NCBI GenBank assembly: GCA_025458025.1
Contig: JALOTF010000023.1
Location: 1-61,381, forward strand
From: Beijerinckiaceae bacterium
GTDB lineage: Bacteria > Pseudomonadota > Alphaproteobacteria > Rhizobiales > Beijerinckiaceae
DNA length: 61,381 nt
Direction of reading: 5' to 3'
The notes under the pieces are model-generated. The model was not told the DNA's origin and ran no database searches. It worked only from the letters and a program-made list of their open reading frames with translations. Positions within the stretch are counted from its first letter, which is position 1. The number at the start of each line of letters is the position of its first letter. Both the position numbers and the translations under genes were made by a program. This document shows positions 27,543 to 36,594 of the stretch, piece by piece.

Positions 27543-29905
27543 TCCCCGGCAGAATTCTCAATCGCAAGGCGCTGCGCGATCTCTGGGCTTTGCGCGCGCA
27601 AGTCATCAGCATCGCATTGCTGATTGCGAGCGGCATCGCTGTTTTTGTCATGTCGGCCTCCAATTATGCCTCCCTGCTTCGAGCCCGGAACACGCATTAT
27701 GCGGCCGAGCGTTTTGCGGATGTGTTCGTCTCCCTGAAACATGCGCCGTTGGCCGTCGCCGAACGGCTGAAGCTCATCGATGGCGTAGGGGTCCTCGAGG
27801 CGCGCATTGCGGCTACCGTCCGGATCGATGATCCCACGAGCGAATTGCCGGTTTTGGGCCGCATGCTGTCTCTGCCCCGGCATGGCCAGCCTGCGCTGAA
27901 CCGGCTGGTGCTGCGAAGTGGCATCTGGCCCGATGCCGCGCGCACAGATCAGGTTCTGGTCAACGAGGCTTTTGCCGAGCGCCGTGGCTTGCGTCCCGGA
28001 GACAGTCTCCGGGCCATCCTGAACGGGCGGTTTCAGAGCTTTGTCGTTGCCGGCGTTGCTCTGTCGCCGGAATTCGTATTCGCCGCGCGCCCCGGCGATC
28101 CGCTCCCCGATGACCGTCACTTCGCCGTGCTCTGGGCACCGGAGAGAACTCTCGCCAATGCCTTCGACATGCTCGGCGCGTTCAATGATCTGGTTCTCAC
28201 GCTGGCGCCGGGCGCGAATGCGTTGCGTGTCATGGCCGAACTCGATGAGGCCCTGTCGCGTTTTGGCAGCACCGGCGCCATCATGCGGCGAGATCATCCC
28301 TCCGAACGCTTTCTTTCCGATGAGCTTGTGGAGCAGCGCACACTGGCGGTGATTGCGCCCGCTCTCTTCTTTGGCGTCGCGGCCTTCCTGCTGGCCGTGG
28401 TGGTTGGCCGGCTGGTCGAGGCGCAACGCGATCAGATCGCCTCGCTCAAGGCTTTGGGTTATCCCACCGGGCCGATCCTGCAACATTACTTCCTGCTGGT
28501 GGGCGTGATTGCTGTTGCCGGGGCCGGGATTGGAATCGCGGCCGGGCACGGCCTCGCCATCTGGGTCGTGGAGGCCTATCGCGAATTTTTCCGGTTTCCG
28601 GTCATGGAGCATCGCCTGGAAATCTGGGCAGTGCTCGCCTCGTTCGGCGTCAGCCTTGCCGTCGCGCTGGGTGCTGTCCTGCGGTCCGTTACGCGGATCG
28701 TGCTGTTGCCCGCGATGGTCGCCATGCGTCCCACCCCGCCGCAATTTCGCGCGATGGCCCTTCCCGGTTGGCTGGGCCTCGTCTCATCAACTCGCCCGCG
28801 GATGGCCTTGCGCGGCATTGTTGGCCGACCCTTGCGATCGGCGTTGTCGATGATCGGCGTCGGGTTGGCGATGCCGCTCGTCGTGCTGGGGCTCTTCTGG
28901 TTCGATGCGCTGGATTACATGATCGACATGACATTCGATCGCATCCAGCGCGGCGATGTTTATGTTGGTCTCACGGAGGCGCGACCTGCCTCTGCGCTCG
29001 AGGGATTCCGCAGGCTCGAAGGTGTCATGATCGCCGAGGGGCAGCGTATCGTCCCCGTGATCCTGCGCTCCGAACACCGGACTTATCGCGCCTCGCTGTC
29101 CGGCCTTATGCCGGGGAGTGAGCTGAATGTCGCGCGGAAGAGCGATTACACCCGTCTGCCCATCCCCGAGGAAGGGCTTCTGCTGAGCCGTCGCCTGGCG
29201 GAACGGCTGGCCCTGCGGATCGGCGACAACGTGACGGTTGAAGTGCTGGAAGGCAGGCGGCTGGTGCGCGAAATCCCGCTGACGGCCATTTCAGACGATG
29301 TGCTCGGCATGAGCGCGACTCTGTCGATCACCGCGCTGAACACCCTGCTGCGCGAAGGGCCGCTGATCAATGTCGTCGCATTGCGGATCGATCCCGCGCA
29401 TCGCACGGCGCTGTTGCGCAAGCTTGCGGATAGGCCTGCTATCGCGACGATTTCATCGAAACAGGCCTGGCTCGCTCTCTTCCGCGATCGTCTGGTTGGG
29501 TTGATCGTCGTCAGCGCCGGGGTGCTGACATTGTTCGGCGTGCTGATTGTCGTTGGCGTCGTTTACAACGTGGCGCGTGTGACCTTTCACGAGCGCGCGA
29601 CCGAGTTGGCGAGCCTCAGGGTCCTGGGTTTCACCCGAGGAGAGGCAGCCGGCATCCTCCTCACGGAACTCGCCGTGATTGTCGCGGTGGGAACCGGGAT
29701 TGGTGTGGCCCTGTCCGGTTGGATCGTCAGGGTCCTGCTTTCGGCTCGTAGTACGGAGAGCTTCGAGATACCGCCGGTCATCGCAACATCGACTTATGTC
29801 ATTGCCGTGCTGGCGGTTATCGTGACATCCACATGGAGTGCCTGGCTCATCCGAAGACGGGTTGATCGCCTTGATCTTGTGGCTGTGCTGAAGGCGAGGG
29901 AATGA
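27536..29905 (+). CDS. FtsX-family ABC transporter permease
   Basis: A 789-residue inner-membrane protein. An N-terminal membrane helix ([17 protein letters not shown]) is followed by a MacB-like periplasmic domain and two FtsX core domains. The first has membrane segments near residues 280-390 ([19 protein letters not shown], and a [11 protein letters not shown] coupling helix). The second comes near residues 660-780 ([39 protein letters not shown]). The start is GTG at 27536 or 27539, both overlapping the ATPase stop. Two FtsX domains with long periplasmic parts suggest lipoprotein or hydrophobic-substrate export. Its stop overlaps the adaptor start (ATGA). Confidence 0.85.
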
Positions 29906-31091
29906 AGATGCGTCCCGGTCGGATCCTCTTCTGGCTCATTCTGGCATCCATTGTTGCCATCGCGACATACTGGCTCCTTCGTCCGGCGGCGATCATGGTT
30001 GAAACCGCGACGGTCACGTCCGGGCGGTTTGTGGCGAGCGTCACAGCCGATGGCCGGACCCGTGTGCGTGAGCGCTATGTGATTTCTGCACCCGCTTCGG
30101 GGCGCATCGAACGGGTGAGGCTGAAGCCCGGCGACCGCATCGAGAAGGATGCGCTCGTGGAGGTTCTGCGTGCTGCGCAGCCGGCCTTGGTCGATGCACG
30201 CGCCCGTGCCGAGCTGGAGGAATGGCTCGGTGCTGCAGAAGCGCAGGTCGAGGAGGCGGAAGCCTTGCTCGCAAGGGCACGCATAGCGCAGGAAAAGGCA
30301 ACGCCGACCTCGAGCGCACGCGCCGCTTGCTGGGCAGTGGCGTGGTGTCCAGCACGGCGCTGGAACGCGATCTCGCTGCTGCGCAACTCGCCGGTCGCGA
30401 CATGGCTGCTGCCGAGCGGCGTGTCCATGCCGCAACCCATCAAAGAGCGCAGGCGGCCGCTACCTTGCGTCGGAGCGTGGAGCCGGGCGCTTCTGACATG
30501 CTCGAAATCACCGCTCCGGTTGCCGGTGTTGTCCTGCGCGTGACCGTCGAGAACGAGACGGTTGTGCAGGCAGGCACGGCGATCCTTGAAATCGCGAACC
30601 TGGCCGATCTCGAAATCTTGGCCGATGCCCTGACAATCGATGCCGTTCAGATGCGCCCCGGCGCGCCGGTCCTCATTCAGGGATGGGGTGGGCCCGAAGA
30701 CCTGCGCGGAACTGTCGAGCGCGTGGAGCCCGGTGGCTTCACGAAGATCTCTGCGCTCGGGGTCGAGGAGCAGCGGACGAATGTCATCATCAACCTGCTT
30801 TCGCCGGTCGAGATGCGTGAGGTTCTCGGTGACAGTTATCGCGTGGAGGTGAAAATCCAGATCGCCGAACAGGATCAGGCTATTCTTGTGCCGGTTGGTG
30901 CGTTGTTCCGGCGCGCTGCCGGCTGGCATGTCTTCACCATCATCGATGGCCGTGCACGCTTGCGCCCGGTGGAGATTTCGCGCCGCTCGGGCGAAGTCGC
31001 TGCCGTATCCCGTGGGCTCGAAGCCGGGGTGCCGGTGATCGTCTTTCCACCGAGCCAGCTTGATGACGGGATGCAGATCCGGCTCAGGTAG
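29902..31091 (+). pseudogene. HlyD-family periplasmic adaptor, frameshifted
   Basis: The first part (29902 to about 30300) has an N-terminal membrane anchor (ILFWLILASIVAIATYWLL) and the first biotinyl-lipoyl half (ISAPASGRIERVRLKPGDRI), then enters a coiled coil (EAQVEEAEALLARARIAQEKA). From about 30300 the homologous sequence continues in another frame (ADLERTRRLLGSGVVSSTALE, then APVAGVVLRV, LEIANLADLEILADAL and the C-terminal barrel to 31091). One missing base near GAAAAGGCAACGCC restores a continuous ~396-residue adaptor. It belongs to the ATPase/FtsX operon. Either the exporter is inactive or the base is a sequencing indel; nothing else in the gene is damaged. Confidence 0.78.
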
Positions 31092-31316
31092 GCGTGGCTC
31101 CTTGCGCTGTCTTCGTGAGGGGACAGTTCGCGCGAGTTGTCCGAGTTCCCGCACGTACCGAGCCTTGCCGGCGACGGGCTGGTGATCGGCTTCATTTTTG
31201 GCCACCTCGTAGGGCGCCCGCTTGTCGATGCCGCAAGCGCATTGACCGCTTTAGCCGGGGCGACAACGCTCGACTGACCAGGCACGAGAAGAGCAAAACG
31301 GAAATCGGCGATATAG

Positions 31317-31807
31317 CGCGCCTTCGCCGATCTGCGTTCCGAGGTGCTCAATTCCTTCAAGCTCAGGCAAGCCCTTGCTGACATGCCGATTGGCGTGATG
31401 ATGATCGATCGCGAGAATGATTGGTGCATCGATGACATCAATCCCACGCTGCACCATCTTCGGGGCAATTGCGGCAAGGCTTCCGACGCGCTCGCGGCGG
31501 CGCAGACTGATCATCACACGCTCGAAAACCTTCCGGATAGCGGCAAGCGGATACGGATGATCTTCAACGACCGCGTCTTTGCGCTCACCATCTGCGGCAT
31601 TCATGCGCCTGCGGGCGGACAGATCGGAGCCATGGTTGCGTGGGAGGATGTGGTGACCCAGGTGGCCAGCCTTCAGGCCCAAGACCGGCGATGCTTGCAA
31701 ACGAGAATGCGTCTCAGGCCATGCTGAAATAGGCGGATGATCTCCGCCACATGATCGATGAGCTGGATCGGGATGTCGACGCTTTCCTGGCGACACTTGC
31801 TGCCTGA
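31317..31807 (+). pseudogene. Chemoreceptor (MCP) PAS-domain remnant
   Basis: A PAS-like segment typical of alphaproteobacterial chemoreceptors can be read (LRQALADMPIGVMMIDREN, then IRMIFNDRVFALTICGIHA and IGAMVAWEDV). After about 31690 a different frame gives MLANENASQAMLK, a TAG stop, then ADDLRHMIDELDRDVDAFLA before TGA at 31807. That is the usual C-terminal tail of such receptors. The whole methyl-accepting signalling domain is missing between the two, so this is a remnant with internal deletion, frameshift and stop. A TAG at 31314 closes the frame upstream. The 225 bases before it (31092-31316) and the stretch 31808-31952 show no other coding signal. Confidence 0.5.
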
Positions 31808-31952
31808 GTTTTGAGCCCACGTTGCATAGTCGGTGCAGTTTGTGGAGTACGTGTTAGCCGACGGGCCCAATAAACAGACCGTCGACGAGGAAGAAATACC
31901 GAACGCGCCTCGGCTGTCATGAGACCGTCAAGCCTGCGCGCGATAGGGGCGC

Positions 31953-32840
31953 ATGTTCGGGGTCATTGCCATCAAGGCTGCCCGCGCTCTGGCCACTTTG
32001 CTGATTTGCGTGACGGCAGTGTTTGTCGTGTTTCGGCTTGCCGGCGATCCGGCTGACATGCTGCTGCCGGATGACACGCCTGCCGAGATCAAGGCAGAGT
32101 ATCGCGTCCGCTGGGGGCTTGAGGGCTCCATTTCCGAACAATACTGGCGCTGCATGGCTGCCCTCAGCCGAGGGGATCTCGGTATCTCATTTGCCGATGG
32201 GCGATCGGCCTTCGATGTCGTTATGGAGGCAGTGCCCAACACCTTCCTCCTTGGCATCTCTGCTATCATTCTCGCCTTGGTGGTTGGCTTTCCGGCGGGA
32301 ATTCTCGCGGCCCTGCGCCATAACCGGATGGCGGATCGCCTGCTCATGGCTTTCGCTGTGGTGGGCTTCTCGGTGCCGAGTTTTTTCTTCGCGATCCTGC
32401 TGATCCTCACCTTTTCACTGACTCTCAGATGGCTTCCAGCCGCTGGTACCGAGACTGTGCGGCACATGATCCTGCTGACCCTCGCGCTTTCGGCAGGGCT
32501 CATCGGCAAGCTTGCCCGCTACACACGCACGGCGATGCTCGATGTGCTGGGCCAGCCCTATATGCGCACGGCGAAGGCCAAGGGAGTCGGGCACCTCATG
32601 GCCATGCTCCGCCATGCCCTGCCGAACGCAGCCGCCCCGATCCTGATGTTTCTGGGGATCGAGATTGGCCTGATCCTGACCGGGGCTGCCGTGGTGGAGA
32701 CGATCTTCGGCTGGCCGGGTTTGGGGCGTTTGCTGGTCTCATCGGCGGCCGCGCGCGATCTGCCGGTTGTGCAGGGTGTCATCCTGCTCGTGGCGCTTGT
32801 CATTGTGATTCCGATCTCGCGGTTGATATCCTGCATGCCT
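31953..32840 (+). pseudogene. DppB-type ABC permease, frameshifted and cut by IS
   Basis: About 296 codons of a peptide/nickel ABC transporter inner-membrane permease. Visible: an N-terminal helix (ALATLLICVTAVFVVFRLAGD), a RWGLEGSISEQYW segment, FSVPSFFFAILLILTF, the EAA-type coupling region (YMRTAKAKGVGHLMAMLRHA) and IFGWPGLGRLLVSSAAARDLP. Near 32810 the family sequence (DLAVDILHAL) continues in another frame, meaning one base is missing, and the last ~15-20 residues are replaced by an IS3-family element. No binding protein, second permease or ATPase lies nearby. The gene is an isolated remnant in a degraded mobile region. Confidence 0.75.
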
Positions 32841-32954
32841 TGCTTGAACCGCCCCCTGTTTTTCGGAGGCTCCAACTTCCAAGTAGGATGGAGCCATGAC
32901 GAGCAAAACGACGAACAAGTTTTCCCCCGAGGTGCGCGAACGCGCTGTCAGATT

Positions 32955-32986
32955 GATCCCGTAGGGATTGCGCGTAGCGTGGGATC
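32955..32986 (-). repeat. 32-bp palindromic element, copy 1 (inside transposase)
   Basis: Bounded by GATCCC and GGGATC, with core GGGATTGCGCGTAGCG on the plus strand. Its reverse complement matches the element at 33489-33520 at 28 of 32 positions. It replaces about two codons of OrfA by nine, keeps the frame length but introduces TAG. Read on its minus strand it encodes (I)PRYAQSLRDQ, almost the peptide (PRFAQSLRDQ) encoded by the other copy. Confidence 0.7.
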
Positions 32987-33210
32987 ACGAAGGGGATTAC
33001 CCCTCGCGCCGGACGGCGTGCCAGTCGATTGCCGGCAAGATCGGCTGCTCGACACACACGCTGCTTGACTGGGTCAAGAAGACCGAAGTCGACAGCGGCA
33101 AGCGGGCTGGCATTTCCACCGATGTCGCCGAGAAGATGAAGGCGCTGGAGCGCGAGAACCGTGAGCTCCGGCAGACCAACGAGATCCTGCGCAAGGCGCG
33201 CTTATTTTGC

Positions 33211-33250
33211 GCCTCCTCTCGGGGAATGAAGGCATTCCCCTGTCGGGCAA
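33211..33250 (+). repeat. Second type of palindromic insert in the transposase
   Basis: A perfect inverted repeat GGGGAATG (33221-33228) and CATTCCCC (33233-33240) with a 4-base loop. It interrupts the sequence of related transposases between the end of the zipper region and the ELDRP-like segment. Together with a two-base loss just upstream, it fuses the OrfA and OrfB frames. The flanks (CTCTC, TGTCGGGC) probably also belong to the insert. Confidence 0.45.
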
Positions 33251-33488
33251 AGGGCGGAGCTCGACCGCCCGTTAAAGCGATGATCGCGTTCATTGACGAT
33301 CACCGTGGAGCCTATGGGGTCGAGCCGATCTGCAAGGTGTTGCCGATTGCCCTCTCCACATACTTCGATCATCGGGCGAAGCAGGCCGATCCCGGCAGGC
33401 GATCGGCAAGAGCGCGCCGGGAAGCGGTGTCGCGGCCAACGATCAGCCGCGTCGTCAAGGACAATCTCAAGGTCTACGGCGCCCGTAA

Positions 33489-33520
33489 GGTCCCGCGCTT
33501 CGCGCAATCCCTTCGGGATC
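33489..33520 (+). repeat. 32-bp palindromic element, copy 2 (inside transposase)
   Basis: Bounded by GGTCCC and GGGATC with core CGCGCAATCCC. 28 of 32 bases are identical to the reverse complement of the element at 32955-32986. It adds the nine-residue block PRFAQSLRD where related transposases have about two residues (GARKV-WR-QMNREG), so the net gain is 21 bases and the reading frame is kept. Confidence 0.7.
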
Positions 33521-33676
33521 AGATGAACCGGGAGGGTGTCTCTGTCGCGCGATACACAGTCGAGCGGCTCATGCGCGTCATGGGGCTGCACGGGGTCATT
33601 CGCGGGAAGGCGATCCGAACCACGACGCTGGACAAGGCTGCCCCTTGCCCGCTGGATCATGTGAACCGCCAGTTCC

Positions 33677-33712
33677 CCAGGATTGCAGGACGCAATCCGT
33701 TCCGGATGACTA
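33677..33712 (+). repeat. Possible diverged third copy of the palindromic element
   Basis: It contains GATTGC/GCAATC (33681-33697) and a CGCAATCC-TTC-GGAT core like that of the two 32-bp copies. It adds about 12 residues (PRIAGRNPFRMT) in frame before the WVSDF strand of the integrase core. The similarity is weaker and could be coincidental. Confidence 0.4.
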
Positions 33713-34285
33713 TGGCGCCGTCACCGAACCGGCTCTGGGTCTCCGACTTCACCTATGTCAGCACCTGGTCGGGCTTCGTCCATGTGGCCTTCGTCATCGA
33801 CGCCTATGCCAGACGGATCGTTGGCTGGCGCGTATCGCGAACGCCACATGCGAGCTTCGTGCTCGATGCCCTCAAGCAGGCTTTGCACGAGCGCAGACCC
33901 GTCAATCGCGGCGGACTGGTGCATCACATCGATCGTGGCAGCCAATACGTCTCGATCAAGTACTCGGAGCGGCTTGCTGAAGCCGGGATCGAGCCGTCAG
34001 TCGGCAGCGTTGGCGACAGTTATGACAATGCCCTCGCAGAGACCATAAACGGGCTTTACAAGGCCGAGGTCATCCATCGGCGCGGGCCTTGGCGATCCTT
34101 CGAGGCTGTCGAGTTCGCGACGCTGGAATGGGTCGATTGGTTCAATCACCGCCGCCTGATGAGGCCTATCGGCGATATCCCACCTGCCGAAGCCGAGGAG
34201 CGCTACTACGCCATGCTGGACCAGCCAGCCATCGCCGCATAACTTAACCCAAATGGCCTCCAGCAAACCCGGGGCGGTTCAAGCA

Positions 34286-35167
34286 TCCCGGAAAGCTCGC
34301 GCCTGTTCCTTGGTGATATCCGCGATGAATGGGGCACCGGGAAACATTTCATTGAAGCGCCGCACCACATACCCGGCTTCAATGATGCTATTCGGCGCGG
34401 CCTTCTTGCCTCCGCGTCCCGGGCTTCCTGCCTTCCAGCTCTCAAAGGCCTCTGACAGTCTAGGACCTTTCGCAATGGGCTTGGGAGGGGCTGGGGTCTC
34501 GATAACGTCCCCATCAAGCCGCGCTTGCATATCGGCATACGCGCGAACGGTTCCGCGAAGAGCTGCCATACCGGATTCGTAATGCTGTGAGCTTTCCGGG
34601 TCGAAAGCGATGCCTCGTTCGCGGAATTACGCTCGAAGCTCCGGCTCCAAGATCGAGATGTCGCCCTGGCCTAGAGCCTATTTGTAGTCCCCTAGATGCA
34701 GCGCAAGCTCCTCGCGGTAAGCTATCTCCTGCGTCTCATCCCTGCTGCATTTGCCGAGCGGAACAGACGTGAGGTCAGGCCACTGCAAGCGCTCCTCTGG
34801 CGTCTGATGGATGCGCCTCGCATCGCCTTCAGCTCGGAATGCGTCATCGCCTTTCAATGCAGCCCGATAGAAGTCGGCATCGATGTCCTTAGCGTTGGGT
34901 GAAGAGAAGCTGGAAAGGAGAGGGGTAGTTGCAGCAGGCTTGCCATGCATCGCTCGTTCCGCAGCCTCGAAATCGGTATCGCATTCGGAGAGAGTGCGGG
35001 CTGCAAGCTTCTTGGCCGCCTTCGCATCTTTCGTCCTCAGGGTTCGTTTCCAAACCGCTTTCCCTTTTCCGCTCCCCTGGCATGAACGGACGAAGCGCGT
35101 GCGGTATCGCCTTGCGGAAGTAGTATGTCCCGTGCCGATCCTTGCTGAGATAGGTCATGAGCCCCAT
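34286..35167 (-). pseudogene. Phage-type tyrosine integrase, decayed and truncated by IS
   Basis: ATG at 35167 starts an integrase N-terminus (MGLMTYLSKDRHGTYYFRKA, RPFMPGE). Within about 100 bases the homologous sequence shifts to another frame (MHGKPAATTPLL near 34950). It reads to a TAG at 34678 and resumes in the same frame through the SAM-like core-binding region (RLSEAFESWK, IIEAGYVVRRFNEMFPGAPF, ITKEQARAFRDA), where the IS right end cuts it. The catalytic C-terminal domain with the R-H-R-Y residues is absent. It lies just beyond the 3' end of tRNA-Glu in the same orientation, the classic place for an integrated element's integrase. It is non-functional. Confidence 0.72.
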
Positions 35168-35256
35168 AGAATTAGTACCACCTGTTTGTACCACAGGCAG
35201 CTCGCAACCATCTGACTTTACGGATTTTTCAGCGCTTCCCAAGCGTTGGCTTGAAG

Positions 35257-35332
35257 TGGCGCTCCCAAGGGGATTCGAACCCCTGTTACCCACGTGAGAG
35301 GCGGGTGTCCTAGGCCTCTAGACGATGGGAGC
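35257..35332 (-). tRNA. tRNA-Glu (anticodon CTC)
   Basis: The minus strand folds into a cloverleaf. The acceptor stem GCTCCCA/TGGGAGC is followed by discriminator G and an encoded CCA. The D-arm is GTCTAGAGGCCTAGGAC. The anticodon stem-loop CCCGC-CTCTCAC-GTGGG has anticodon CTC. The variable region is TAACA and the T-arm AGGGGTTCGAATCCCCT. The body is very close to E. coli tRNA-Glu. Its 3' end faces the integrase pseudogene, so it is the probable attachment gene. Confidence 0.96.
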
Positions 35333-35416
35333 GCAAGAAGCGTTGCTATAGGGGCTTGCGGGGGATATCGCAAGGACTTCGGTGCGGGCGGTCTGGCCCG
35401 CTGCAAAGAGAGCGCG

Positions 35417-36409
35417 ATGTCCCGTCTGGAATTCCGTTTCGAGCCCTGCGATGCCGGAAAGCGCCTCGACAAGGCGCTGGCCGAGCGGCTCGACGGGTTT
35501 TCGCGTGGGCGCATCCAGCAGATGATCGCGGATTCCCGCGTGCAACTGAATGGCACAATCGAGATCAACGCCGCGAAGAAGCTTGCGGGCAACGAGGCGG
35601 TGATCCTCGATGAGCCACCGCCCGTGGCCGCGACGCCGGTTCCGCAAGCCATTCCGCTGAATATCCTGCATGAGGATGCGCATCTGATCGTTATCGACAA
35701 GCCGGCGGGCCTCGTGGTGCATCCCTCCGCCGGGCACGAGACCGGCACGCTCGTGAACGCACTGCTGGCCCATTGCGGCGACAGTCTTTCCGGCATCAAC
35801 GGCGTGCTGCGGCCCGGCATCGTGCATCGGCTCGACAAGGATACATCCGGCGTGATGGTCGTCGCGAAATCGGATCGGGCGCATAAGGGCCTTGCCGAGC
35901 AATTCGCGGATCATGGCCGCACGGGACCGCTGGATCGCGCTTATCGCGCGATTTCCTGGGGCGCGTTCGAGCGGAAATCCGGCACGGTGGATGCGGCCAT
36001 CACCCGCTCACGCCAGAACCGCGAGAAGATGGTGGTGAGCCGCGCAGAGGAAGCGCGTTTCGCCATCACGCATTATCAGGTGCTGGATGAAAGCGAGGGC
36101 GAGGCGAAGGCGGTCGCGAGCCTCGTCTCCTGCCGGCTGGAAACGGGGCGTACGCACCAGATCCGCGTGCATCTCGCCCATATCGGCCACCCATTGCTGG
36201 GTGATCCGCTTTATGGTTCGGGCTTTCGCACGCGCGAGCCGCATCTGCCACCGGAAGCGCGATCTGCGTTGGCGAGCCTCGCGCGGCAGGCGCTCCATGC
36301 CGAGTTACTGGCCTTCGAGCACCCGGTGACTGGTGAGGAAATGCTCTTTGAAACGGCGCCGCCCGCCGATTTTGTGGCACTGGAAACGGCCCTTTTCGTC
36401 CGGAATTGA
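35417..36409 (+). CDS. rluD: 23S rRNA pseudouridine synthase, RluD-type
   Basis: A 330-residue RluA-family enzyme. The N-terminal S4 RNA-binding domain (GKRLDKALAERLDGFSRGRIQQMI) is followed by the catalytic domain with PAGLVVHPSAGHETGT and HRLDKDTSGVMVVAKS, which holds the catalytic Asp, and by a GRTHQIRVHLAHIGHPLLGD motif. It isomerises uridines in helix 69 of 23S rRNA. ATG at 35417 was chosen because the S4 domain begins directly after it; the longer frame runs through the tRNA gene. The gene is separate from rpoH by 185 bases. Confidence 0.9.
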   Translation: MSRLEFRFEPCDAGKRLDKALAERLDGFSRGRIQQMIADSRVQLNGTIEINAAKKLAGNEAVILDEPPPVAATPVPQAIPLNILHEDAHLIVIDKPAGLVVHPSAGHETGTLVNALLAHCGDSLSGINGVLRPGIVHRLDKDTSGVMVVAKSDRAHKGLAEQFADHGRTGPLDRAYRAISWGAFERKSGTVDAAITRSRQNREKMVVSRAEEARFAITHYQVLDESEGEAKAVASLVSCRLETGRTHQIRVHLAHIGHPLLGDPLYGSGFRTREPHLPPEARSALASLARQALHAELLAFEHPVTGEEMLFETAPPADFVALETALFVRN

Positions 36410-36594
36410 CGCCGAAACGTATGAAAATGCGGGTTTCAAACCTGCACACGCCGTCGCTGCATCGCGCCCCAGTCGCGCGCTCGTGATTTCTGCCTTGCTT
36501 TTGCCATCAGCGCGATGTGCTATAACCACCGTGCCATCGTGGGTGTTGCACCGCGATGATCTGGGTTGCCATCATGGGGCCCGAAGGAGGAAAA

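Larger units (their letters stand above)
32896..34242 (+). pseudogene. IS3-family transposase with internal palindromic inserts and a stop
   Basis: ATG at 32896 starts the OrfA part (MTSKTTNKFSPEVRERAVRL), but a TAG at 32962 inside an inserted palindrome stops it. From 32968 the same frame is open to 34242 and carries the OrfA zipper ([18 protein letters not shown]) and the OrfB integrase core. The catalytic DDE residues are present in WVSDFTYV, DRGSQYVS and ALAETINGLYK. OrfA and OrfB are normally in different frames joined by -1 frameshifting. Here small indels plus an insert near 33211-33250 put them in one frame. SDRG of relatives is IDRG here. The protein is probably inactive unless translation starts at the internal TTG at 32968. 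Confidence 0.8.
32841..34285 (+). mobile_element. IS3-family insertion sequence
   Basis: The ends are inverted repeats. The left end begins TGAACCGCCCC at 32845. The right end is its complement, ending at 34281 (GGGGCGGTTCA). Homology continues imperfectly through GGAGGC. Four further outer bases (TGCT/AGCA) are also complementary, giving 32841-34285. I see no direct target duplication. The left flank is a permease gene and the right flank an integrase gene, so the element may sit at a rearrangement or deletion junction. It carries a transposase with palindromic inserts (see separate entries). About 1.44 kb. Confidence 0.85.

Noticed and set aside
33211-33240. CRISPR-like repeats within the IS
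   Set aside because: The palindromes are not regularly spaced direct repeats and lie inside a transposase gene. No array is seen anywhere in the window.
36495-36526. Promoter of rpoH (TTGCTT ... TATAAC)
   Set aside because: The -10-like TATAAC is good, but the nearest -35 candidates have 14 or 20 base spacing, so no definite promoter is called.
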